From assembly GCA_903912405.1 (NCBI GenBank), contig CAIWHF010000118.1:1-15669 (forward strand): DNA of 15,669 bases, read 5' to 3'. The notes below the pieces were generated by a model. It was not told the origin of the DNA. It was given only the letters and a program-made list of their open reading frames with translations, and made no database searches. Position numbers and translations under genes: made by a program. Below are positions 6,933 through 13,806 of the stretch, one piece after another. The DNA comes from an uncultured Bacteroidota bacterium. GTDB taxonomy: Bacteria > Bacteroidota > Bacteroidia > Chitinophagales > Chitinophagaceae. How positions within the stretch are numbered: the first letter of the stretch is position 1; the number at the start of each line of letters is the position of its first letter.

Positions 6933-7355
6933 TTAAGCATTAATTAATTTGTCAATTTCAAATTTACTCATTTGCATAAAGGCATACATAACCCTGGGTG
7001 CTTTTTCAGGATCGTTCATTAAAGCGCCTAAAATAGCAGGTACTATCTGCCAGGATACACCGTATTTATCTACCATCCATCCGCATTTACCAGGTTTTCC
7101 TTCTTTTGCAAAATGATCCCAATAATAGTCGATTTCTTCTTGCGAATCGCAGGTAATTACATAAGAGTTTGCAATTGAAAATTGGTATTCTGGACCTCCG
7201 TTGAGGGCCATAAATTTAGTTTCGTTGAGTTCAAAAATAACTGCCATTGGATTAGCAGATAGAATTTTGGAGTCTTTAAAAATGGAGCAATAAAAATCGG
7301 CAGCTTCTTTAGCTTTGCCATCAAACCATAAACAAGGGAATAATTTATTAGGCAT
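6933..7355 (-). CDS. VOC-superfamily protein, PhnB/3-demethylubiquinone methyltransferase-like
   Basis: A 140-residue protein of the vicinal oxygen chelate superfamily, subgroup annotated as PhnB-like or as the 3-demethylubiquinone-9 3-methyltransferase domain (a historical name; this fold is not a known methyltransferase). Seen: LFPCLWFDGKAKEAADFYCSIF at the start (two beta-alpha elements; quoted motif begins at residue 5), FMALNGGPEYQFSIANSYVI in the middle, and DKYGVSWQIVP near 100-110. Members are often small soluble proteins of unknown substrate; some are metal-dependent, but I cannot assign metal ligands. It follows isocitrate dehydrogenase by 71 bases on the same strand, with a possible terminator between. 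Confidence 0.85.
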   Translation of the reverse strand: MPNKLFPCLWFDGKAKEAADFYCSIFKDSKILSANPMAVIFELNETKFMALNGGPEYQFSIANSYVITCDSQEEIDYYWDHFAKEGKPGKCGWMVDKYGVSWQIVPAILGALMNDPEKAPRVMYAFMQMSKFEIDKLINA

Positions 7356-7370
7356 AACAAGGGTAGTTTT

Positions 7371-7403
7371 TGTAAAATTTAAAAGGGCTGAATACTCAAC
7401 CCT
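7371..7403 (-). terminator. Probable terminator of isocitrate dehydrogenase
   Basis: On the minus strand AGGGTTGAG-TAT-TCAGCCCT (7403-7384) forms an eight-pair stem with one mismatch and a small loop, followed by TTTTAAATTTT. It lies 24 bases after the stop of the dehydrogenase gene. Weaker than the other hairpins here because of the mismatch and interrupted T-run. Confidence 0.5.
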
Positions 7404-7426
7404 CTTTATTGAAATAGTATGGATTA

Positions 7427-8653
7427 TTATGCAATTTTACGTTGCAAATTAGCATCTATGGCATCTAAGAATTCTTCTGTATATAAATAGTGTTCGCCAT
7501 GATTTACTTTATTACCATGAATACAAACCGCTAAGTCTTTTGTCATTTTGCCACTTTCTACGGTTTCAATACAAACTTGCTCAAGCGTATTACAGAAATC
7601 AATCAATGCTTGATTGTTATCTAGTTTGCCTCTAAATGCTAATCCTCTTGTCCATGCAAAAATAGAAGCAATTGGATTGGTAGAAGTTGGTTTTCCTTTT
7701 TGATGTTCACGATAGTGGCGGGTCACTGTTCCGTGAGCTGCTTCTGCTTCCATCGTTTTGCCATCTGGGGTAATTAATACAGAGGTCATTAAGCCTAAAC
7801 TTCCAAAACCTTGTGCAACGGTATCACTTTGTACGTCACCATCATAGTTTTTACAAGCCCAAACAAAATTACCATTCCATTTTAACGCACTCGCCACCAT
7901 ATCGTCAATTAAACGATGTTCGTAAGTGATGCCATTTTCTTGGTAAGCAGTTTTGAATTCATTTTGATAAATCTCTTCAAAAATGTCTTTGAATCGACCG
8001 TCATACTTTTTAAGAATCGTATTTTTAGTAGATAAATATAAAGGCCATTTTTTGCTAAGTGCCATATTGAAACATGCACGAGCAAATCCTTTTATAGATT
8101 CATCAGTATTATACATAGCTAAGGCTACACCATCTCCTTTGTAATCATAAACGGTATGTTCAATTGTTTGTCCATCAGCACCTTCAAATTTAATAGTCAA
8201 TTTTCCTGCACCTTTCACTACAAAGTCGGTTGCTCTGTACTGATCGCCAAAAGCATGACGACCAACAATGATAGGGGCATCCCAATTGCTCACTAAACGA
8301 GGGATGTTATTAATAACGATAGGCTCTCTAAAAACGGTACCATCTAAAATATTTCTGATGGTGCCATTAGGGCTTTTCCACATTTGTTTCAAGCCAAATT
8401 CTTGCACGCGTTGCTCGTCGGGTGTAATGGTAGCACATTTAATGCCTACTCCAAATTCTCTGATGGCATTTGCAGCATCAATCGTAACTTGGTCGTTGGT
8501 GGCGTCTCTATGTTCCATACCTAAATCATAGTATTTGATATCAACATCCATATAGGGAAGGATCAATTTGTCTTTTATAAACTTCCATATTATTCTTGTC
8601 ATTTCATCGCCATCTAACTCTACCACCGGATTTGCTACTTTAATTTTTGCCAT
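7427..8653 (-). CDS. icd: NADP-dependent isocitrate dehydrogenase, eukaryote-type
   Basis: A 408-residue dimeric isocitrate dehydrogenase that oxidises isocitrate to 2-oxoglutarate and CO2 in the citric acid cycle, reducing NADP+. From the chosen start, residues fall at the same numbers as in human IDH1 (from memory): Thr77, Ser94, Arg100, Arg109, Arg132 (in GRHAFGDQYR) and Tyr139; later sites are shifted by two: Lys210, Asp273 and Asp277 in YDGDVQSD, and Arg312-His313 in HGTVTRHYR, the NADP-specifying pair. Start choice: the frame is open to 8680, but Met at 8653 (MAKIKVANPVVELDGDEMTR) gives exact collinearity, and the likely -7 promoter element covers 8685-8678, where the longer start would lie. 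All catalytic residues are present. Confidence 0.96.
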   Translation of the reverse strand: MAKIKVANPVVELDGDEMTRIIWKFIKDKLILPYMDVDIKYYDLGMEHRDATNDQVTIDAANAIREFGVGIKCATITPDEQRVQEFGLKQMWKSPNGTIRNILDGTVFREPIVINNIPRLVSNWDAPIIVGRHAFGDQYRATDFVVKGAGKLTIKFEGADGQTIEHTVYDYKGDGVALAMYNTDESIKGFARACFNMALSKKWPLYLSTKNTILKKYDGRFKDIFEEIYQNEFKTAYQENGITYEHRLIDDMVASALKWNGNFVWACKNYDGDVQSDTVAQGFGSLGLMTSVLITPDGKTMEAEAAHGTVTRHYREHQKGKPTSTNPIASIFAWTRGLAFRGKLDNNQALIDFCNTLEQVCIETVESGKMTKDLAVCIHGNKVNHGEHYLYTEEFLDAIDANLQRKIA

Positions 8654-8677
8654 TTTTTTGTAATTTATAAGTTTCCT

Positions 8678-8685
8678 CAAAAATA
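8678..8685 (-). promoter_or_regulatory. -7 promoter element for isocitrate dehydrogenase
   Basis: On the minus strand TATTTTTG (8685 to 8678) fits TAnnTTTG exactly. Its last base is 24 bases before the ATG at 8653. The motif overlaps the alternative upstream start at 8680, favouring the shorter protein. No convincing -33 TTG at the usual distance. Confidence 0.42.
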
Positions 8686-8824
8686 ATCGCTTTCTTTTGA
8701 ATTTCTATAATTTATTTTCAAATACGTTTTAGTGGGTAAATAACCCCTCAATTTTTAGGTTTTTTTTGTTTTTTTTCCTAAGTTTAACATTCTAAAATAA
8801 CCAACAATTCTATAATTCTACATT

Positions 8825-11800
8825 ATGAAATTTATTTTCAAATCTCTTTTCTTATTTGCAGTATTAGCTAGCAAATTTGTTTTTGCATCCAATTCAATTT
8901 GGTTGCCTTTAAACAGTGCACAAGTAGAAACAACGCTAACGGCTGATTTTAATGTAAGTAGCAGTAGCGCTTGGTCTTTTGATTTGGCACAGATGACTTC
9001 TTTGTTGCATACTGCAGGTAATAACCCAAGTAATGCAATTGTATTAGAATTACCTTATCCAGATGGATCTTTTCATACTTATAAAGTATGGGAATCATCC
9101 ATAATGGAATCTGGACTAGCAGCTAAGTTTCCGCAAATTAAAACCTATTCTGGTTTTGATATGGCAAATCCAGGTGCGACTTTAAAATTGGATATTAACC
9201 CAATTAATTTCCATGCAATGGTTTTTGATGGTTCTAGAACCTTTATGATTAATCCAAGAAATAGAAATAATGCCACTATTTATGCTTCATTTTTCAAAAA
9301 AGATTTGATCAGAACCTATCAGCAACAAATGCATTGTGAAATTGGTCAGACCGCTTCAGGTCTAGTTCCTAATGGCTCGCCTATCACTATTGGCAGTGGT
9401 CTACCTGCCTTAAATACAACGGCTCAAAGAACCAACGGAACCGTGCATAAAAAATATCGCTTAGCGTTAGCGTGTACGTACGAATATGCTTGTGCTGTTA
9501 CAGGGTCTACCACGCCTACGCAAGCTCCGGTATTAGCGGCTATGGTTACTTCTGTTAATCGTGTAAATGGTGTTTATGAAAACGAGTTTGGTGTGACGCT
9601 TACCTTGGTAAATAATACCAATCTTTTAATCTATTTGACAAGTACTGATCCCTATACGAATAATAATGGTTCTACGATGTTAGGGCAAAACCAAACTACG
9701 GTAACAACTACTATCGGTAGTGCTAACTATGATATTGGCCACGTATTTTCAACTGGAGGTGGCGGTATTGCTTCTTTAGGTTGTGTGTGTGGAAGTGTAA
9801 AAGCGCAAGGCGTTACTGGTTCTCCAAGTCCTGTAGGAGATGCTTATGATATCGACTATGTAGCCCATGAAATGGGTCACCAATTTGGTTGTAATCATAC
9901 TTTTAACTCTAATAGTGGATCTTGCTCAGGTAATAGAAATAATACCACAGCTTATGAACCATTGAGTGGAACAACTATCATGGCGTATGCCGGCATTTGT
10001 AGTCCAGATGATATTCAGCAACATTCTGATCCTTATTTCCATGCCGCTAGCTTAGTAGAGGCTTCTAAGTTTATCACTACAGGTTCTGGTACTTGCTATA
10101 CTACTGCAACACCAACTAACCCTACACCATCAACCGTGCCAAGCATTTTAGCTACCTATAATATTCCTTTCAAAACGCCCTTTGAATTAACAGCTCCAAT
10201 TGCTACCGATCCAGATCATCAATCAATGACTTATTGTTGGGAAGCTTGGAATTTAGGTAATTTTGGAACAGCTTGGACAACGGCTTATACGGCTGGTCCT
10301 AACTTCCGCTCTTTCAATCCAGATACCAGTCGCACACGTGTATTCCCTATGCCAAGTAGAGTGGTAAGAAATACGGCATCTCCTAATTATTTAGGCGAAA
10401 AATTACCAGAAGTAGCTAGAAAAATTACAGCTAAATTGACGGTGCGTGATATTAATAATGGCATTGGATGTTTTAATTTTACAGATGATTCCGTTAACAT
10501 TAATGCAATCAATACAACAAATGCGTTTACCGTACTTACCCCAGCTACAACAGCAACTACATGGGTAGGTGGTACAAATCAAACCGTAACTTGGAATGTA
10601 GTGGGTACAACAGCTGCGCCGATTAATTGTAATTTTGTAAATATTTATTTGAGTGTAGATAGCGGCTATACATTCCCTTATGTTTTAGCTTCACATATAG
10701 CAAATAGTGGTACAGCTACTTTTTCTGTACCCAACATCAATACTACTAATAAAGCAAGGGTTAAAGTAAAAGGCGATAGCAATATTTTCTTTAATTTAAA
10801 TCCAAGTGTATTTACTATTCAAAAAAATACAAGTTTAACAGCTCCTAATTTAATCGCAGAAGGTGATTCATTAACTATCTGTTCAGGTAAAACTACCACC
10901 TTGCATTATGCCGGACCTACTGGTTACACTAAAAATTGGTTTAACGCTAGCACAGCAGATTCTATAATATTTGTTCCTGCTGCTACCGGTTTCTATACCG
11001 TTTCAGCAAATAATGGGGTTAATTTTTACATCGATACTATTTATATAACTGTAAATCCTAGTCCATCAGCCACGGTATCACCAACAGGCACAACCCTTTT
11101 CTGTGCGCCAAGTACATTGTTGTTAACCGCTACTACTAATGCAACAGGAGCTAGCTATTTATGGTATATTAATAATAGTCCAATTACTACAGCTACTGCT
11201 TCTACTTATACGGCAACATCTGCAGGTAATTATACAGTGAAAATTACTAGTGCCAATGGTTGTGTTAGCACCTCACCAGCAAGTGTGCTGCTTTCAGGTA
11301 CATTGACAGCAAGTATTACTGCTACAGGATCCACATCTATTTGTGCTGGCGGTAGTGTGTTGTTGTCTGCAAATACAGGTAATAATTATACGTATCAATG
11401 GTATCAAAATGGCGTTGCCATCAACGGCGCTTCAGCAAGTACCTATGTAGCTACCACATCTGGTAATTATTCTGTTGCTATTGTTGTAGGTACTTGTAAT
11501 GCTGCATCAAATATTATTGCGGTAACAGTAAACACCGCAAGTAATGCACCAGTTGCTAATGTAACCGCTTCGGGAAGTACAACTATTTGTACCGGCGCTT
11601 CACTAGTTTTAACTACCAATACAGGTATTAACTATAGTTATCAATGGCAACTAAATGGTGTAGCAATAACAGGTGCAACACAAAATTCTTATACCGTAAC
11701 TTCCGGAGGTTCTTACACCGTATTAGTTAGTAATGGTGGATGTAATACTACTTCAACTGCTGTAGTCGTTACGCAATTAGCAGACATTGCCCCTATTGCA

Positions 11801-12484
11801 AAAATTACTCCTGCATCATCAACTGATTTTTGCGCGGGTAATAACGTTGCGCTTTTAGCAAACACAGGTGCTAATTACTTCTACGAGTGGTATTATAATA
11901 ATAATCTTATTGCTGGTGCTACGAGTAGTATTTACAATGCTTCATTGTCGGGTGCATACAAAGTGAAAATTACTAACAACGTTTGTACAGGTACTTCATT
12001 GATTACTACACTAACACAACATCCTTTACCCGTTCCTACAATAGGTTATGCAAGTGGATTATTGTCCATTACCAATCCAGGATTCAATTCTTATCAATGG
12101 TATTTAAATGGACAAATGGTTAGTGGTGCATATGGAATTTCTTATTATCCGGTTCAAAATGGTGTTTATACTATGCAGGTAACAGACCAATGGAATTGTA
12201 CCGGTGTTTCAAATGGTATTTTGATTGAAAACTTTACAGGAGTTGCATCCACTAACTTGAATAATCAAATTATGATTAGTCCAAATCCTGCACATGAGCA
12301 AATTCAAATTATTGGTTTAGATAAATCAAGGGTGAAAATTTATAATGCGCTTGGACAAGAAGTGATTAATGTTTTAAATCAAAATACAATTTCTATTGCA
12401 GCCTTGTCTAATGGTATTTATATGGTTCATATTTTTGATGAGCATAATAATTTAGTACAAGCACAGAAATTAGTAAAAGAATAA
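8825..12484 (+). CDS. Secreted reprolysin-like metalloprotease with Ig-like repeats and T9SS sorting domain
   Basis: A 1219-residue secreted protein. Signal peptide 1-21 (cut near VFAS-NS), a propeptide-like region to about 205, and a metzincin zinc-protease domain (about 209-430) opening YRLALACTYEYA. The zinc site is HEMGHQFGCNH (348-358) with His348, His352, His358, base Glu349 and the Met-turn Met386 in TIMAYAG, as in the reprolysin/adamalysin type (M12B-like). A beta-rich region (about 445-560) and a domain at 566-672 follow, then six Ig-like repeats of about 80 residues starting near 673, 747, 826, 908, 989 and 1067, each with a YxWYxNG-type core. The end (about 1145-1219) is a type A T9SS tail: ISPNPAHEQIQI, VKIYNALGQEV, LSNGIYMVHIF. 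It would cross the outer membrane through T9SS, losing the tail. Substrate unknown. It stands alone in its transcript and ends in a long hairpin. Confidence 0.93.
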   Translation: MKFIFKSLFLFAVLASKFVFASNSIWLPLNSAQVETTLTADFNVSSSSAWSFDLAQMTSLLHTAGNNPSNAIVLELPYPDGSFHTYKVWESSIMESGLAAKFPQIKTYSGFDMANPGATLKLDINPINFHAMVFDGSRTFMINPRNRNNATIYASFFKKDLIRTYQQQMHCEIGQTASGLVPNGSPITIGSGLPALNTTAQRTNGTVHKKYRLALACTYEYACAVTGSTTPTQAPVLAAMVTSVNRVNGVYENEFGVTLTLVNNTNLLIYLTSTDPYTNNNGSTMLGQNQTTVTTTIGSANYDIGHVFSTGGGGIASLGCVCGSVKAQGVTGSPSPVGDAYDIDYVAHEMGHQFGCNHTFNSNSGSCSGNRNNTTAYEPLSGTTIMAYAGICSPDDIQQHSDPYFHAASLVEASKFITTGSGTCYTTATPTNPTPSTVPSILATYNIPFKTPFELTAPIATDPDHQSMTYCWEAWNLGNFGTAWTTAYTAGPNFRSFNPDTSRTRVFPMPSRVVRNTASPNYLGEKLPEVARKITAKLTVRDINNGIGCFNFTDDSVNINAINTTNAFTVLTPATTATTWVGGTNQTVTWNVVGTTAAPINCNFVNIYLSVDSGYTFPYVLASHIANSGTATFSVPNINTTNKARVKVKGDSNIFFNLNPSVFTIQKNTSLTAPNLIAEGDSLTICSGKTTTLHYAGPTGYTKNWFNASTADSIIFVPAATGFYTVSANNGVNFYIDTIYITVNPSPSATVSPTGTTLFCAPSTLLLTATTNATGASYLWYINNSPITTATASTYTATSAGNYTVKITSANGCVSTSPASVLLSGTLTASITATGSTSICAGGSVLLSANTGNNYTYQWYQNGVAINGASASTYVATTSGNYSVAIVVGTCNAASNIIAVTVNTASNAPVANVTASGSTTICTGASLVLTTNTGINYSYQWQLNGVAITGATQNSYTVTSGGSYTVLVSNGGCNTTSTAVVVTQLADIAPIAKITPASSTDFCAGNNVALLANTGANYFYEWYYNNNLIAGATSSIYNASLSGAYKVKITNNVCTGTSLITTLTQHPLPVPTIGYASGLLSITNPGFNSYQWYLNGQMVSGAYGISYYPVQNGVYTMQVTDQWNCTGVSNGILIENFTGVASTNLNNQIMISPNPAHEQIQIIGLDKSRVKIYNALGQEVINVLNQNTISIAALSNGIYMVHIFDEHNNLVQAQKLVKE

Positions 12485-12496
12485 TTAGGTTCATTC

Positions 12497-12540
12497 ACCC
12501 ATAAAAAAAGCGATGCATTTGCATCGCTTTTTTTATGGGT
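12497..12540. terminator. Strong bidirectional terminator hairpin
   Basis: A 21-base perfect inverted repeat (12497-12517 with 12520-12540) around a two-base loop: ACCCAT, seven A, GCGATGCA, then the complement with seven T. It ends the metalloprotease gene (stop at 12484). On the minus strand its seven-T side covers the stop of the kinase remnant at 12533-12535. Confidence 0.9.
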
Positions 12541-12805
12541 GTTTGTGCAGGGCTCCCGATTGGGTACATATAAAGGCAGCAATGGATACCGCTTTTTCAT
12601 GAGCTTCTTTTATGCTTAATCCTTGTAGCATGGAAGCTATATATGCGGCGGTAAAAGCATCTCTTGCGCCTACAGTATCGGCTACAACTACTGATGGAGT
12701 AGGTAATGCAGAACAACAATAACCCTTGTTGTCATTAATTGCGCTGCTAGCTGAGCCTTTTGTGATAATTAAAGTAATACATTTGTTCAAATATAATAGT
12801 TCATT
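12533..12805 (-). pseudogene. C-terminal remnant of a PfkB-family carbohydrate kinase
   Basis: Only about the last 85-90 residues of a ribokinase/PfkB-family sugar kinase remain (intact proteins are about 290-320). Seen: TLIITKGSASSAI, the strand-loop of the ATP-binding half, then PSVVVADTVGARDAFTAAYIASMLQG, the family's anion-hole and catalytic motif DTxGAGDxF, and AHEKAVSIAAFICTQSGA. The second Gly of GAGD is Arg43 here (codon AGA; one base from GGA), which should damage the anion hole, while the catalytic Asp44 remains. The whole N-terminal substrate-binding part is missing. The frame has no ATG: it opens after a TGA at 12808-12806, with TTG at 12790 as the only plausible start. Upstream bases belong to the oppositely oriented gene at 12808. 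Best read as decay after deletion. Confidence 0.82.
12778..12785 (+). promoter_or_regulatory. -7 promoter element for the SRPBCC gene
   Basis: TACATTTG fits TAnnTTTG exactly and its last base lies 22 bases before the ATG at 12808. A TTG at 12760-12762 is 15 bases upstream, shorter than usual spacing. The element lies inside the kinase remnant. Confidence 0.42.
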
Positions 12806-12807
12806 TC

Positions 12808-13224
12808 ATGGTATCCTATACACAACATATTGCTCTTCCTATTTCAAAAGTTTGGGAACATTTTTTATACAAAGTTGAACATCCAGCGCATTTTGTTCCT
12901 GGTGTTAGCAAAGTACATATTTTAGAAAAAACGGAGGACTATGTATTGCGACAAATGAATTTGACCAATCCACAGGGGGAGGAAATTACTCTTGTAGAAC
13001 GAATAACACATATACCCTATGAAGTTTGTTATGCCATAGAAGAGCATCCCAAATACAAAGGGTATGTTTTAAATAAGGCGGAAGCAATTTCTGAGCAGGA
13101 AACAGCAATAACCTATTCCATATATTGGCAAGATAAGCATACCGGTAAATGGTATGAAGAACTTAACACTGCTAAAAATGCAGTTTTGAAAACCATTTCT
13201 TTTATGGAACAGCATAAAAGCTAA
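12808..13224 (+). CDS. SRPBCC-fold (START-like) protein
   Basis: A 138-residue protein with the layout of the SRPBCC/Bet v1-like superfamily, a hydrophobic-pocket fold used for lipid, polyketide or cofactor binding. It opens with the typical VSYTQHIALPISKVWEHFLYKV (quoted from residue 2; strand then helix with the conserved Trp), then a GVSKVHILEKTEDYVLRQM segment, alternating strands, AITYSIYWQ, and a long C-terminal helix (EELNTAKNAVLKTISFMEQ). The middle resembles the AtaL-like (DUF1857) subgroup, but that subgroup is a tentative choice. No catalytic residues can be named and no substrate is implied by neighbours. No SD sequence. It begins two bases upstream of the open frame of the decayed kinase on the other strand. 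Confidence 0.72.
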   Translation: MVSYTQHIALPISKVWEHFLYKVEHPAHFVPGVSKVHILEKTEDYVLRQMNLTNPQGEEITLVERITHIPYEVCYAIEEHPKYKGYVLNKAEAISEQETAITYSIYWQDKHTGKWYEELNTAKNAVLKTISFMEQHKS

Positions 13225-13309
13225 ACATTTAAGATTCGGCACGCATTCTGTTTTTCGCTATTAAATTGTTAATTACGCCTCTTTTATAATAATATACTAC
13301 TTTGCATAC

Positions 13310-13317
13310 TATATTTG
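13310..13317 (+). promoter_or_regulatory. -7 promoter-like element for the 13327 gene
   Basis: TATATTTG fits TAnnTTTG. If used, transcription would begin only a few bases before the ATG at 13327, giving an almost leaderless mRNA. No -33 TTG at the proper distance, so this is tentative. Confidence 0.3.
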
Positions 13318-13326
13318 CACAACTTT

Positions 13327-13698
13327 ATGTCTTGGAGTAAAAATAAAATATTACTATTAATTACATGTTTGCTTTCTATTGCAATAATAGTCTGTAAAGA
13401 TTATGCTATAGTAAAATCAAATACTTATAGTAATACTAATTTGAAGAAACAAACACAAAGTAATGTCGTTTTTGATTTTGAGGCATATTGTGAAACGATA
13501 GAAGATGAAGTAAAAGATCAAGATCAAGATCAAGAGGGTTTTACTAAGATCATCCCTAGAATAATCCATATAATTCATGCTAGTTCTTTTAATACACGTT
13601 ACCACTTATCTAATAATAAATTTCTTTCAGAAAATATAAGTTATATAGCCTTTAAGGATTTAACTTATTTAGCCTTTATAGGTTCCTATCGAATATAA
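13327..13698 (+). CDS. Small signal-anchored protein of unknown function
   Basis: A 123-residue protein that I do not recognise. The frame is open to a TTG at 13315, but the ATG at 13327 (MSWSKNKILLLITCLLS) gives a normal signal or anchor sequence: a basic start, then a hydrophobic run at about 8-24 ending IAIIVCKD. The cysteine there is not in a proper lipobox. The rest is polar, with an acidic patch ETIEDEVKDQDQDQEGF encoded partly by three AGATCA hexamer copies (13515-13532), then IIPRIIHIIHASS and a Tyr/Phe-rich end. It is upstream of the RND efflux genes by 108 bases on the same strand, and might be transcribed with them; a link to the pump is inference from position only. It could be envelope-located. 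Confidence 0.55.
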   Translation: MSWSKNKILLLITCLLSIAIIVCKDYAIVKSNTYSNTNLKKQTQSNVVFDFEAYCETIEDEVKDQDQDQEGFTKIIPRIIHIIHASSFNTRYHLSNNKFLSENISYIAFKDLTYLAFIGSYRI

Positions 13699-13806
13699 AT
13701 TTCCCTTTATTAATTATTCAATAACACGTGCATTTCTTGCAGTAGTTATTGTATGAGGTTTTTTCGAAACTTCATTAACATTTTTTATTCAAATACATCT
13801 TATATC

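Noticed and set aside
7157..7360. Open frame of 67 codons on the minus strand
   Set aside because: Same strand, different frame within the VOC gene, with no family features.
8268..8531. Open frame on the plus strand, 87 codons
   Set aside because: Antisense to the highly conserved isocitrate dehydrogenase; its composition is explained by the opposite coding strand.
8654..8680. Nine-residue extension of isocitrate dehydrogenase
   Set aside because: Overlaps a TAnnTTTG element and breaks the collinearity with eukaryotic enzymes.
8686..8824. Possible regulatory RNA or riboswitch between isocitrate dehydrogenase and the protease
   Set aside because: The region is T-rich with only a four-pair GGGT/ACCC hairpin; no known riboswitch core is visible.
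10841..12100. DNA tandem repeats in the metalloprotease gene
   Set aside because: The repeat is visible at protein level only; nucleotide copies are too diverged to count as DNA repeats.
13225..13326. Possible tRNA or attachment site
   Set aside because: No cloverleaf, no CCA end and no direct repeats; only AT-rich intergenic sequence.
13417..13605. Open frame of 62 codons on the minus strand
   Set aside because: Antisense to the 13327 gene; hydrophobic because of AT-rich composition. The plus-strand reading has a better start and signal sequence.
13753..13806. Eighteen-residue extension of the RND adaptor
   Set aside because: Places the lipoprotein signal internally; the start at 13807 gives a standard signal peptide and lipobox.
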